Positions 53,997 through 63,496 of a DNA stretch of 64,000 nt are shown in pieces. Each line of letters opens with the position of its first letter. The first letter of the stretch is position 1. The stretch spans positions 1,240,001 to 1,304,000 of the forward strand of contig JADJXD010000001.1 in NCBI GenBank assembly GCA_016715985.1, written 5' to 3'. The DNA is from Saprospiraceae bacterium (GTDB taxonomy: Bacteria; Bacteroidota; Bacteroidia; Chitinophagales; Saprospiraceae). The notes beneath the pieces were generated by a model that worked only from the letters and a program-made list of their open reading frames with translations, was not told the DNA's origin and did no database searches. The translations under genes and the position numbers were made by a program.

Positions 53997-56550
53997 CAAA
54001 TTCTTCCTGTTTCAATTTCTTTTTCAGAATTTGGTATTGCTCATCTGAAACAGATACCTGTTTGTATTTACCACAATTGATTAAATCATCCAATCCGGGT
54101 GGTTGTGGCCCGAATTTAATATTCGGATCATATCCGCTGTCGGGGTTTTTTTCGAGTTTCTGAAGAAATTTTTCTACGATGGGCCTTGCCATTACAAAGC
54201 CTTGTCCATCATCCAATGTCAGAAATCTGATCCATTTGTCTTCCCCTCCTGTCCAGACTCCTATTACCATGGATGGTGTGACACCCATAAACCAGGCATC
54301 AGCATAATCATTGGTCGTACCGGTCTTGCCACCAACCGGCGTTTTAACTCTTAATGAAAACTGCCCGCCAACGTTGTTTTTAAGCATTTCGAGCATCACG
54401 GCATTGTGTAATGCATTAATTGCTGATTTACGCTCCGGGATTGCCTGCCAGACTACCCTACCGTTTTTATCTTCAATTCTGGAAACAAAAGTCGGACGTA
54501 CAAAAACACCATTATTTCCAAAGGGCGTATAAGCGCCCGTCATTTCGAGTAATGTAAGATCCACTGCACCCAAACAAATAGATGGAAAGTCCGGAACAGC
54601 AGGCTTTCCATTAAGTAATTTCAGATTGCGATCTATCCCCAGATTATGAAGTAAATCTTTCAAGGGTTTTACAGTACCCATTTCTTTGAGCAACTTTACA
54701 GTAATTGAGTTTTTGGAATAGAGTAACCCATGGAACAGATTATATTTATTACCCGTAAACTTATTGTCTGCATTAGAAGGTGACCATTCTTTATCCACAT
54801 GAAATCCGGGATCTTCCGGCGAAATCGTATATTGTATATCATCAAATGTCTGACAGGGAGAAATGCCCTGAACGGCCATGGCTTGTGTGTAAACAAATGG
54901 TTTAATAGTCGAGCCGACTGCTCTTCGCATCGTTACATGATCAAACTTAAAATATCTGTGATCTGTGCCTCCTACCCATGCTTTGACATGTCCTGAAACC
55001 GGATCTGACACCAACATTCCTGCTTGGATATGTTGTCTGTGGTACCTGACCGAATCATAAGGTGACCAGGCTACTTCTTTAAATCCATCGTCTGAATAGT
55101 CAAAAACTTTCATGGGAACAGGGGCAAATAACATTTTTTCCCATTCGATCTGAAGTTTTTGGTAAGCTTCTTTCAATTGAGGCCATTCATCGGTTGCTAT
55201 GAGAGACTGATACAGTGTGTTTTTATCCTTATCGATTCGTCCTGAAGACACTAACACACTCCATGATAATTCTCCTTCTTCCACAGAAATCAATGCAGAA
55301 ATATGATTGTCCGACAAAGGCAATAAAGGATATTTTCTCAAAATGGTGCTTAAAACATCTCCCAGCATTTTTTGCCGAAGTGAAAGATAGCGCTCAGATC
55401 CTTTAATCTGGCTATCGAGTATATCTTTGCGGATTACCTTCATGGCGTCATCTGCTTCAAAAGTCCAGGGATCTCTGTTTTTCCATACTTTCCAATATCT
55501 CTCCTGATTAATTTTCATATGTTCCCAAACAGCTTCTTCGGCATACTTTTGGTAATTCATGTCCAGAGTGGTGAAAATCTTTAAACCATCGGTATATATG
55601 TTAAAGTCTGTTCCGTCAGATTTTTTTAAACCTTTACTTTGGAAAAGCTCTTTCAGCCATTTAGTGAGTTCAGCTCTGAAATAAGGCGCCGGACCCTCAC
55701 TCTGGGAATGTTGTCTGAAAGCAGACATGTCCAAGGCTTGTACATTATTTTCTTTGTATTCCTGAGCGGTGAGAAAATTATGAATTTTCATTTGATTTAA
55801 CACAACATTTCTTCTTTCCAGACATTTTTCCGGAAATCGGGCCGGATTATATAGACTGGGATTTTTTAACATTCCAATCAACGTAGCAGCTTCTGCGACA
55901 GAAAGTTGTTCCTGATTTTTATCAAAATAAATCTGAGAAGCAGCCTGGATGCCATGAGCACCATTGACAAATTCAAATTTATTCAGGTACATAGCCATTA
56001 TTTCTTCTTTGGTGTAACTCCTCTCTAATTTTACAGCAATCAGCCATTCCTTAAACTTAACTTCCATCATTTTGAACCCCTTCAGAAATCCATTCACGTT
56101 TCTTAAATCAGGTCTTTTGAAAAGTAATTTAGCTAACTGTTGTGAAATGGTACTCCCACCCCCAGAGTGTGGCTGACGCAAAATAATCGTTTTGAAAGCC
56201 ACTCTAATCAATGCTTTAAAATCAATGCCGGAATGCTGAAAAAATCTGTCATCTTCAGTGGAAAGTAAAGCATTTTTCAAATGCGGTGATAATTCATTAT
56301 AATCTACCGGAATTCTGTTTTCGATGTAATATTTTCCGAAAGGAACTCCATTTACATCATAAATGACAGATGCGAGGTCATATCTTGGATTCTCAAGTTC
56401 TTCAAATCCGGGAATATCATTAAAAGATAAAAAAATGAAAAATGAAAAAAAGCTGATACAAACAGCAAAGACACCCACCCACAACCATCTGATCAGACGC
56501 TTAAGTTTCGGTGAAGTTTCATCATGGAAATGTTCAGTTCCCAAATTCAT
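53983..56550 (-). CDS. Class A penicillin-binding protein (PBP1A-like)
   Basis: 855 residues. A cytoplasmic start and one transmembrane helix (about 21-43) lead to a GT51 glycosyltransferase domain (about 75-250; catalytic Glu99 in STEDDRFF, GGSTISQQLAK at 131-141). A transpeptidase domain follows, with nucleophile Ser547 in GSTIKPF, SKN at 612-614 and KTG at 742-744. The enzyme polymerises and cross-links peptidoglycan in the periplasm; beta-lactams acylate Ser547. Length is normal for Bacteroidota PBP1A. The HAD gene follows with a 14-bp overlap. Confidence 0.93.
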   Translation of the reverse strand: MNLGTEHFHDETSPKLKRLIRWLWVGVFAVCISFFSFFIFLSFNDIPGFEELENPRYDLASVIYDVNGVPFGKYYIENRIPVDYNELSPHLKNALLSTEDDRFFQHSGIDFKALIRVAFKTIILRQPHSGGGSTISQQLAKLLFKRPDLRNVNGFLKGFKMMEVKFKEWLIAVKLERSYTKEEIMAMYLNKFEFVNGAHGIQAASQIYFDKNQEQLSVAEAATLIGMLKNPSLYNPARFPEKCLERRNVVLNQMKIHNFLTAQEYKENNVQALDMSAFRQHSQSEGPAPYFRAELTKWLKELFQSKGLKKSDGTDFNIYTDGLKIFTTLDMNYQKYAEEAVWEHMKINQERYWKVWKNRDPWTFEADDAMKVIRKDILDSQIKGSERYLSLRQKMLGDVLSTILRKYPLLPLSDNHISALISVEEGELSWSVLVSSGRIDKDKNTLYQSLIATDEWPQLKEAYQKLQIEWEKMLFAPVPMKVFDYSDDGFKEVAWSPYDSVRYHRQHIQAGMLVSDPVSGHVKAWVGGTDHRYFKFDHVTMRRAVGSTIKPFVYTQAMAVQGISPCQTFDDIQYTISPEDPGFHVDKEWSPSNADNKFTGNKYNLFHGLLYSKNSITVKLLKEMGTVKPLKDLLHNLGIDRNLKLLNGKPAVPDFPSICLGAVDLTLLEMTGAYTPFGNNGVFVRPTFVSRIEDKNGRVVWQAIPERKSAINALHNAVMLEMLKNNVGGQFSLRVKTPVGGKTGTTNDYADAWFMGVTPSMVIGVWTGGEDKWIRFLTLDDGQGFVMARPIVEKFLQKLEKNPDSGYDPNIKFGPQPPGLDDLINCGKYKQVSVSDEQYQILKKKLKQEEFDDEF

Positions 56551-56571
56551 AATATAAATTTGTGACTGAAA

Positions 56572-57642
56572 TTAAACATGATTATGTTCCGATTTTTCTG
56601 ATATTACTAAAGTTTCATTTTTATTATGGGCCTTGTATCTGCCTTTTCCGAATTTAGTACCGTTGAAAGTAATACTGCCAATCAGAGCTTCCTGTGATTC
56701 TTCAGGAAGAATATTAAATTGCATACATTTTACAGAGCAACATTCCTGATACTTAGTACTACATTCTTTACATTGAATAAAAAGAATATGGCAATGATCG
56801 TTTTTGCAGTTCACATGGGTGTCACATGGGGCACCGCACTGGTGACAATGAGCGATTATATCATTTGAAATACGCTCTCCAAGCCTTTCGTCAAAAACAA
56901 AATTTTTTCCGATAAACTTATTTTCAATTCCCAATTCATTAACCCTTCTGGTGTATTCTATTATTCCGCCTTCTACTTGATAAACGTTTCTGAATCCTTT
57001 GTGTTTGAAGTATGCACTTGCTTTTTCACATCTGATACCTCCGGTGCAGTACATCACGATATTTTTTTCTTTTTTGTCTGTCAGCAAATTTTCTACCACA
57101 GGAAGTGCTTCTCTGAAAGTTTCCACATCCGGCAGAATTGCATTTTTAAAATACCCTACTTCGCTTTCGTAGTGATTGCGCATGTCAACAACGATGGTAT
57201 CAGGGTCGTCTGTTAATTTGTTAAATTCTTCAGCTTTAAGATGTATTCCTTTATTGGTTACATCAAAACTGTTGTCATCTAACCCGTCGGCTACAATTTT
57301 TTCTCTGACTTTTATCATTAATTTGAAAAATGACTTTCCGTCATCTTCAATAGCAAAATTTAATCTTATTCCTTCCAGAAATGTGATTTCATTCAGAGCA
57401 TTCCTGAAGCTATCTATATTTTCTTTTGGTAAAGAAATCTGAGCATTGACTCCTTCAAATGAAACATAAATTCTACCCAACACTCCCAATGATGATAACA
57501 TGAGATAAAAATGGTCACGAAAGATTTTAGGGTTTCTCAGATGATAATATTGGTAAAATGAAAGTGTCAGTCGGGAAGTATTATCCGATAATAATCTGGA
57601 TTTCAAAACATCCCTGTTTACTCTGTTATGTAAGGCTTTCAT
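56572..57642 (-). CDS. trhO: tRNA uridine(34) hydroxylase, rhodanese-type
   Basis: 356 residues from the ATG at 57642 (MKALHNRVNRDVLKSRLL). An acylphosphatase-like N-terminal domain is followed by a rhodanese domain with active-site CTGGIRCEKAS and a C-terminal Cys-rich segment (CHQCGAPCDTHVNCKNDHC...CKECSTKYQECC) that may bind metal. TrhO (YceA/YbfQ) family members hydroxylate U34 of tRNAs. A -7 box lies at 57701-57708. It is divergent from the BatA-like gene. Confidence 0.9.
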   Translation of the reverse strand: MKALHNRVNRDVLKSRLLSDNTSRLTLSFYQYYHLRNPKIFRDHFYLMLSSLGVLGRIYVSFEGVNAQISLPKENIDSFRNALNEITFLEGIRLNFAIEDDGKSFFKLMIKVREKIVADGLDDNSFDVTNKGIHLKAEEFNKLTDDPDTIVVDMRNHYESEVGYFKNAILPDVETFREALPVVENLLTDKKEKNIVMYCTGGIRCEKASAYFKHKGFRNVYQVEGGIIEYTRRVNELGIENKFIGKNFVFDERLGERISNDIIAHCHQCGAPCDTHVNCKNDHCHILFIQCKECSTKYQECCSVKCMQFNILPEESQEALIGSITFNGTKFGKGRYKAHNKNETLVISEKSEHNHV

Positions 57643-57700
57643 ATAATTTAGCGACAAAATTTGTTTTATAAATATTGAACCTGATTTCACGATTCTGCTG

Positions 57701-57708
57701 CAAATATA
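57701..57708 (-). promoter_or_regulatory. -7 promoter box for trhO
   Basis: The minus strand reads TATATTTG, a full TAnnTTTG match, 58 nt before the ATG at 57642 and followed by CAGC. A TTG 23 nt upstream could be the -33 element. Confidence 0.5.
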
Positions 57709-57824
57709 GCAAAATTGAATAAAATTTATATCAACTACCCCTGAATCCGTCAGACAACAAGGTCAGGATGTAAACAATTATGAAAATTTTATGTCCCATA
57801 TATTCGTTATTGAGATAACAATCA

Positions 57825-57832
57825 TATTTTTG
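57825..57832 (+). promoter_or_regulatory. -7 promoter box, nearly leaderless, for the BatA-like gene
   Basis: TATTTTTG ends 8 nt before the ATG at 57841. If this box is used, the transcript would begin a few bases before the start codon, giving a nearly leaderless mRNA. The nearest upstream TTG is 12 nt away, which is too close for a standard -33. Confidence 0.4.
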
Positions 57833-57840
57833 CAACCATT

Positions 57841-59868
57841 ATGCAGTTTTTATACCCTACTTTTTTATACGCTCTGGCTGCGATAGCCATACCTATTGTC
57901 ATTCATCTATTTTACTTCCGAAGGTTCAGGAAAGTATATTTTACAAACGTAAAGTACCTTAAAGAAATAAAAGAAGAGACATCCAATCGCAATAAGCTTA
58001 AAAACCTGTTGGTTTTGCTTTTGCGAATATTGGCAATTGCAGCATTGGTTTTTGCATTTGCTCAGCCTTTTATACCCAAAAGCGATCAGGTAAAAACCGG
58101 CAATAATGCAGTTTCGGTTTTTGTAGATAATTCATTCAGTATGACTGCATCTCAGGATGAAATTCCTTTATTGGATATAGCTAAGGATAAAGCGAGAAAT
58201 ATTGTGAATGCTTACAGTGGTTTAGATAAGTTTCAGATTTTAACGCATGATTTTGAAGGAAAACACCAGCGATTACTTACCAAGACGGATGCGATTGCTT
58301 ATATTGATGAAATAGAATATACTCCCTTTGTACAAAATATGGTCAAAGTATTAAATCGTCAAAAACAATTACTTGACAATTCGGATTTCAATCAGATCAG
58401 TTATATTATATCAGATTTTCAAAAATCAATATCAGATATTCAGGAGTGGAAAGATAGCCTGATGGAAGTAAATCTCCTGCCTGTACAATCGCTCCGGTTG
58501 GGTAATGTGAGTGTGGATAGTGCATGGTTTGACGGTCCTGTGGCATTAAAAAATCAAAGAAACAATCTGATTGTAAAAGTTAAAAATAGCAGCCCGACTC
58601 CGGCGGAGCAGGTCAGACTCAGCTTTCAGATAGAAGGCCAGGAAAAGCCCATCGGTATCAGAGATATCCCTGCTAACAGTTATGTAACAGATACAGTGGC
58701 TGTAATAGTCAATCAATCGGGCTGGCAAAGCGGTACTCTTTCCGTATCTGATTTTCCGGTTCAATTTGATGATAAATATTTTATAAGCTTCAGAGTACCT
58801 GATACAATCAAAGCTCTATCAATAAATCAGAGTCTTCCGGACAAATATCTGAGTGCTTTGTTTTCGGGAGTCGGATATTTTAGTCTTACGAATCAACAAA
58901 TCAATCAACTGCAATATCAAACATTTGCTACTTACGATCTCATCATTCTCAATGATCTGCAATCTTTATCTTCCGGCTTGAGTGCAGAACTCGGGCAATA
59001 CATAATGAACGGCGGCAAAGTACTGCTGTTTCCTGCTTTAAATGCTGATCTGACCAGTTATAATCAGATGATAAGCCAAAACGGTGGTAATAATATCACA
59101 GGGCCTGTGAGTGTCCGAAAAGAAGTTTCCGGCATTAATACGGATGAGTTTATTTTCAATGATGTGTATATCAATAGAAATAATAATCTCAAGCTTCCGG
59201 TGACGATGAAGTCTTATAGTGTAAACAGAAGCCAAAACAGAAGTGAAGAACAATTATTGAGTTATCGTGATGGTTCTGCTTACCTTGTAAAGTATGTTAA
59301 GGGTGATGGTCAGTTGTTTGTGTGTGCGAGTCCGTTAAGTGCAGAAGTCAATGATCTTGTACTCAATGCCGAAGTTTTTGTACCGATGCTGTATAAAATG
59401 GCAGTATCCAGATCAAGAAACCAGGAAATAGCAAATGTTATATCAAACAAAGTTATTATTGAAACAGAAAATAAGAGGAAAACAGGAGATTTTGTTTATC
59501 AGATCAAAGGTGCTCAGGAATTTATACCGGGTCAGACAGCCTTAGGCAATAAAATTATACTTGACCTGAACAATCAGATTCGGACAGCCGGAATATATGA
59601 CTTACTTCTGGATGAAAAAACGGTTGGAAAATATGCTTTTAATTATGATCGAAAGGAATCTGACTTAAGTCTTTATTCAGAATCTGAACTCGAAAAACTG
59701 ATTAATATAAATCCATCTATAAATTTAATCAATGCAGTAGCACAAGCAAATATTAGCTCAACTGTTATTGCAAAAGATAAAGGGGTACAATTGTGGAAAT
59801 GGTTTTTGATTGCTGCATTGGTTTTTCTTGGATTAGAAATTCTATTGCTTAGGTTTTGGAAAAATTGA
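57841..59868 (+). CDS. BatA/VWA-domain membrane protein
   Basis: 675 residues. Two N-terminal transmembrane helices (about 5-25 and 57-77) flank a short basic loop (FYFRRFRKVYFTNVKYLKEI), the standard aerotolerance-regulator N-terminal (BatA) domain. A von Willebrand A-like domain follows (about 88-240; VFVDNSFSMTASQD with a DxSxS-type metal site). Then comes a long beta-rich periplasmic region and a last helix near the C-terminus (about 651-671). Family role: part of Bat-type envelope complexes, poorly defined. It is 25 bp upstream of the dihydroorotase-like gene, so an operon is likely. Confidence 0.88.
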   Translation: MQFLYPTFLYALAAIAIPIVIHLFYFRRFRKVYFTNVKYLKEIKEETSNRNKLKNLLVLLLRILAIAALVFAFAQPFIPKSDQVKTGNNAVSVFVDNSFSMTASQDEIPLLDIAKDKARNIVNAYSGLDKFQILTHDFEGKHQRLLTKTDAIAYIDEIEYTPFVQNMVKVLNRQKQLLDNSDFNQISYIISDFQKSISDIQEWKDSLMEVNLLPVQSLRLGNVSVDSAWFDGPVALKNQRNNLIVKVKNSSPTPAEQVRLSFQIEGQEKPIGIRDIPANSYVTDTVAVIVNQSGWQSGTLSVSDFPVQFDDKYFISFRVPDTIKALSINQSLPDKYLSALFSGVGYFSLTNQQINQLQYQTFATYDLIILNDLQSLSSGLSAELGQYIMNGGKVLLFPALNADLTSYNQMISQNGGNNITGPVSVRKEVSGINTDEFIFNDVYINRNNNLKLPVTMKSYSVNRSQNRSEEQLLSYRDGSAYLVKYVKGDGQLFVCASPLSAEVNDLVLNAEVFVPMLYKMAVSRSRNQEIANVISNKVIIETENKRKTGDFVYQIKGAQEFIPGQTALGNKIILDLNNQIRTAGIYDLLLDEKTVGKYAFNYDRKESDLSLYSESELEKLININPSINLINAVAQANISSTVIAKDKGVQLWKWFLIAALVFLGLEILLLRFWKN

Positions 59869-59893
59869 AGGGAAAATAAACGTGAAATAAAAA

Positions 59894-61168
59894 ATGGACT
59901 TTCTTATAAAAGATGCTTTAATAAAATCGCCGGAGTCTTTTTGGCACAATCAAAAGGCAGATATTCTGGTGTCGGAAGGAATCATAAAAACTATCGGAAT
60001 CAACATTCAGCCTCTCAAAAAAAGTACAAAAGTAATCAGTGGCAATCAATTGTATTGCTGTATTGGCTTGTGTGATATTGGGACCACTTCAGGTGAACCG
60101 GGATATGAGCACAGAGAAACAGTTGAAACACTTGCTAAATGTGCATTTGCGGGGGGATATACTCATCTTGTTGTATTTCCTAATACTAAACCCGTAATAC
60201 AGACAAAAGGAGATATTGAATACTTAAAAGCGCAGGCTAAAAAAGCCGGTATCAATGTAACTGCTGTCGGAGCTCTGAGTAAAGACAGCAAAGGAGAAAA
60301 TATTTCCGAATTTATAGATATGCATCAAGCAGGTGTCATTAGTTTTTCGGATGGAATACAACCTGTAAAGAGTAGTGGATTGCTGATGCGAGCCTTACAA
60401 TATGCATCACAATTTGATGGCATTGTCATCAATCATCCGGACGACCAAAGCCTGTCACATCACGGACAGATGCATGAAGGGACAGTAAGCACCACTTTAG
60501 GATTATCGGGCATTCCGGATATTGCTGAATTAAGTATGATTCAACGGGATATTCTGATTCAAAAATATACAGGCACAAAGTTGATAGAACATGCTATCTC
60601 AGCCGCAATTTCTGTAGAAGCTATCCGGACGGCAAAAAAGTCCTTAAGTAAAGTTTTTTCAACAGTTGCATACCTTAATCTGGTTGCAGATCACACTGCT
60701 CTTGAAGGATTTGACAGTAATCTTAAATTGTCTCCGGTATTAAGGCAAGGAGAAGATCGGAAAGCACTTCTGAAAGGCTTGAAGGATGGAACAATAGACG
60801 CTATCGTTACCAACCATGTTCCGTTGGAAGAAGAATTGAAAAGAGTTGAATTCCCATATGCTACACCCGGAGCTACGGGGCTTCAGACATGCCTCCTTTC
60901 CTGTTTGGATCTTGTCGATAAAAACATTTCTCTGGATACCATTCTTGAAAAACTTACTTCAGCCCCCCGAAATCTTCTTAATATAGCTGTTCCGATTATT
61001 GAAGAGAATCAACCCGCTGAAATCTGTATATTTGATTTGGATACACCTTTTATATTTACTGAAACAGAAAATCTTTCACTATCAAAAAACAATCCTTTTT
61101 TTGGAACGACTTTTAAATCCAGAATTGTCGCTACGATGAATGGAGGTACTATCTACTTAGCTGTCTGA
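59894..61168 (+). CDS. Dihydroorotase-like protein lacking the metal site
   Basis: 424 residues, full amidohydrolase length, with the dihydroorotase landmarks EPGYEHRETVETLAKCAFAGGYTHLVVFPNTKPV and PGATGLQT. The residues that bind zinc in active enzymes are replaced: the HxH of the HVHLREPG-type motif reads DIGTTSGEPG, and the Asp of the ATDHAPH-type motif reads VTNHVPL. The protein is therefore probably not a catalyst. Non-catalytic dihydroorotase homologues are known as structural partners of aspartate carbamoyltransferase (pyrC' in Pseudomonas), and similar degenerate forms exist in Bacteroidota to my recollection. No other pyrimidine gene is adjacent. Confidence 0.85.
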   Translation: MDFLIKDALIKSPESFWHNQKADILVSEGIIKTIGINIQPLKKSTKVISGNQLYCCIGLCDIGTTSGEPGYEHRETVETLAKCAFAGGYTHLVVFPNTKPVIQTKGDIEYLKAQAKKAGINVTAVGALSKDSKGENISEFIDMHQAGVISFSDGIQPVKSSGLLMRALQYASQFDGIVINHPDDQSLSHHGQMHEGTVSTTLGLSGIPDIAELSMIQRDILIQKYTGTKLIEHAISAAISVEAIRTAKKSLSKVFSTVAYLNLVADHTALEGFDSNLKLSPVLRQGEDRKALLKGLKDGTIDAIVTNHVPLEEELKRVEFPYATPGATGLQTCLLSCLDLVDKNISLDTILEKLTSAPRNLLNIAVPIIEENQPAEICIFDLDTPFIFTETENLSLSKNNPFFGTTFKSRIVATMNGGTIYLAV

Positions 61169-61272
61169 TTTGTGATAAATAGGTAAACTCATAAAAAAAT
61201 AGAAAATTTAAAGTTTAAAATACCTTGCTTTTGTTTTCTTCAAGCTATTTTTATGGATAAATTCAAATACAA

Positions 61273-61791
61273 ATGGAAAATCACAGTATCAGAAACGGGC
61301 TTATGTATGGTTTTGTGGCTATAGCCATATCGTTATTATTTTATTTTATCAGTCCTGAAATATTAACCAGCTATTCTTCATGGCTAACTACAATTATTGG
61401 AATTTATTTTATGGTTATGGCTGTCAAAGGGTTTAAAGAAGATACTGAAGGATACATTGGTGTCGGAGAAGCATTTAAAGCTGCATGGCTGACTTTCATG
61501 GTAGGGACGATAATCTCTACAATTTTTACTTATGTGCTTTACAATATTATTGATTCAAGTTTACTGGATCTTATGAGAGAAGCACAGCTGGATGCTATAG
61601 ATAAAATGGCAGCTATGCTCAATATGGATCAATCTGCAATAGATTCTGCCAAGGAAGGAATAGAAGATAGTAATCCTTTTGATCTCAAGGCCGTATTTAT
61701 TGCTTTACCTGTGGCTTTTCTTTTTCCAGGTGCTGTGATTGCAATTATTATTGCGGCCATCATGAAAAAAAATCCGGACAACTATGCGTGA
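61273..61791 (+). CDS. DUF4199 membrane protein
   Basis: 172 residues with four predicted transmembrane helices (about 12-32, 38-56, 74-94 and 146-166). The pattern RNGLMYGFVAIAISLLFYF...GIYFMVMAVKGFKEDTEGYIGVGEAFKAAWLTFMVG...YVLYNIID fits DUF4199, with a charged helical insert (LMREAQLDAIDKMAAML). Function is unknown. It lies 42 bp before the glycosyltransferase gene; an operon is possible. Confidence 0.85.
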   Translation: MENHSIRNGLMYGFVAIAISLLFYFISPEILTSYSSWLTTIIGIYFMVMAVKGFKEDTEGYIGVGEAFKAAWLTFMVGTIISTIFTYVLYNIIDSSLLDLMREAQLDAIDKMAAMLNMDQSAIDSAKEGIEDSNPFDLKAVFIALPVAFLFPGAVIAIIIAAIMKKNPDNYA

Positions 61792-61833
61792 AAAATTTTA
61801 CCTTTCTAATTCAAAAAATTAAAAACCAGCAAA

Positions 61834-62802
61834 TTGGATATTTCAGTTGTTATTCCATTATTCAATGAAGAAGAGTCTATCGGAGAGCTCCATGATTGGA
61901 TATCTAAAGTTATGCTTGATAACGGTTATAGTTATGAAATCATATATGTTGACGATGGAAGTACGGATCAGTCGTGGGCAATTATTAAATCATTAGCAGA
62001 AAGTGACGAACATGTAAAAGGAATTAAATTCAGAAGAAATTATGGAAAGTCAGCAGGATTAAATGTAGCATTTGAAAAAACCATTGGTTCGGTCATAATC
62101 ACTATGGATGCTGACCTCCAGGACAGTCCGGAGGAAATACCTGCATTATTCAATATGATTAAAAATGAAGGATTTGACCTTGTATCCGGATGGAAGAAAA
62201 AGCGATTTGACCCAATCACCAAAACCATTCCCACAAAACTATACAATTCTGTAACACGCTGGATGTCCGGTGTGAAACTGCATGATATGAATTGTGGCTT
62301 AAAAGCCTATAAATCAGAAGTTGTAAAAAATATAGAAGTTTATGGAGAAATGCATCGCTATATTCCTGTGATAGCAAAATGGGCTGGATTTACTAAAATC
62401 GGGGAAAAAGTAGTCATCCATCAAGCCAGAAAATACGGTACATCGAAGTTTGGGTTATCAAGATTTATTTATGGTCCTTTGGATCTGTTTTCTATAATGT
62501 TTGTCGGTAAATTCGGTAAACGACCGATGCATTTTTTTGGAGTTATCGGAACGTTTATATTTTTTGGCGGGTTGACAATATTAGGACTGTTAAGTCTGGA
62601 AAAAATCTATTATAACGTCAGTGGAATAGCCAACAGGCCTGCTTTTTATCTGGGTATTCTGATGGTGATTGTTGGGGTTCAATTGTTTATAGCAGGCTTC
62701 CTCGGTGAGCTGATCAGTCGTAGTAGTTCTGAGAGAAATACTTATAAGGTGGAGAAGGTTCTTATGGCTGGGAAGCACAAAAGGAACGATGAAGGGCAGT
62801 AA
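61834..62802 (+). CDS. GT2 glycosyltransferase, polyprenyl-phosphate type
   Basis: 322 residues from a TTG at 61834; no ATG is available before the conserved start DISVVIPLFNEEESIGEL. GT-A fold features are present: YVDDGSTDQSW, MDADLQDSPEEI (DxD metal site) and KRRNYGKSAGLN-like FRRNYGKSAGLN. The C-terminal part has two transmembrane helices (about 233-255 and 268-292), as in dolichyl/undecaprenyl-phosphate glucosyl- or mannosyltransferases (GtrB/DPM1). It would make a lipid-linked sugar at the inner membrane. The last about 16 codons (VLMAGKHKRNDEGQ) lie in the first unit of a minisatellite, so the C-terminus may be recent. Confidence 0.87.
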   Translation: MDISVVIPLFNEEESIGELHDWISKVMLDNGYSYEIIYVDDGSTDQSWAIIKSLAESDEHVKGIKFRRNYGKSAGLNVAFEKTIGSVIITMDADLQDSPEEIPALFNMIKNEGFDLVSGWKKKRFDPITKTIPTKLYNSVTRWMSGVKLHDMNCGLKAYKSEVVKNIEVYGEMHRYIPVIAKWAGFTKIGEKVVIHQARKYGTSKFGLSRFIYGPLDLFSIMFVGKFGKRPMHFFGVIGTFIFFGGLTILGLLSLEKIYYNVSGIANRPAFYLGILMVIVGVQLFIAGFLGELISRSSSERNTYKVEKVLMAGKHKRNDEGQ

Positions 62803-62975
62803 ACCTTTTGGCTGGAAGCGCAAAGGGAACGTTGTAAGGTCGATCCTTTTGGCTGGGAAGCGCAAAAAGGAACGCAAAAGGAACATTTGGGGTTTATCCT
62901 TTTGGCTAGGAAGCGCAAAAGGAACGCAAAAGGAACATTGAGTTTTCTCCTTTTGGCTAGGAAGCGCAAAAGGAA
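62759..62975. repeat. Minisatellite running out of the glycosyltransferase gene
   Basis: Five units begin near 62759, 62803, 62844, 62898 and 62949, each with CCTTTTGGCTGGGAAGCGCA or a close variant and AAAAGGAAC. Spacing is 41-54 bp. The first unit is coding (end of the glycosyltransferase); the rest follow its stop. Confidence 0.8.
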
Positions 62976-62981
62976 CAAAGC

Positions 62982-63022
62982 AAAAAAAAGGCTCAGAATG
63001 AAAATTCACTTGAGCCCTTTTT
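62982..63022. terminator. Bidirectional terminator
   Basis: A run of A, then GGCTCA (62990-62995) pairing with TGAGCC (63011-63016), then C and a T run. Both strands end in a U tract, so it can serve the glycosyltransferase on the plus strand and rpmA on the minus strand. Confidence 0.8.
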
Positions 63023-63041
63023 AATTCTGTATATTTCGGAT

Positions 63042-63455
63042 TTACTCCTCTTCTGATGTGTCCTGTGCAGGTGCTTCGTCCTGTACAACCACCGGTGCTG
63101 TTACAACATCTTCAACTTTAGCTGTTGCAGCAGGTTGATCTTTAGCTATTGCAGCCGGTTTAGTATTTGCTACCGGAGCTACGGTTTCCTTTACTTCATC
63201 CAACATCGGAGTGATATACACCCAAGTTTTGTTGTCTTTGGATTTTTTAAAGTTTACAATACCCGGTACAATAGCATGAACTGTAAAATCTTTACCTAAA
63301 TAAACATTTTCACCCGGATGAAACTTTGTACCACGTTGTCTGATGATAATATTACCTGCTTTGGCATATTGACCACCAAATAATTTAACTCCCAGTCTTT
63401 TACTGTTACTGTCCCGTCCGTTATCCGAACTACCGACACCTTTTTTATGAGCCAT
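63042..63455 (-). CDS. rpmA: 50S ribosomal protein L27 with C-terminal extension
   Basis: 137 residues from the ATG at 63455 (MAHKKGVGSSDNGRDSNSKRLG). The conserved L27 core (about 1-85) is intact: GVKLFGGQYAKAGNIIIRQRGTKFHPGENVYLGKD. It starts at the mature MAHKKG sequence without an N-terminal propeptide. About 50 residues of Ala/Pro/Val/Glu-rich tail follow (KPAAIAKDQPAATAKVED...DTSEEE), longer than the usual 85-95-residue protein and probably disordered. It is 41 bp downstream of rplU, the standard order. Confidence 0.93.
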   Translation of the reverse strand: MAHKKGVGSSDNGRDSNSKRLGVKLFGGQYAKAGNIIIRQRGTKFHPGENVYLGKDFTVHAIVPGIVNFKKSKDNKTWVYITPMLDEVKETVAPVANTKPAAIAKDQPAATAKVEDVVTAPVVVQDEAPAQDTSEEE

Positions 63456-63496
63456 TTTCTTTTCTTTTTTAAGGTTAATGAAATACTGCAAAACAA

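Noticed and set aside
62590..63009. Minus-strand open frame with repeated PFALPSQK-like segments
   Set aside because: It is the antisense reading of the minisatellite and the glycosyltransferase end; no signal peptide, start context or homology.
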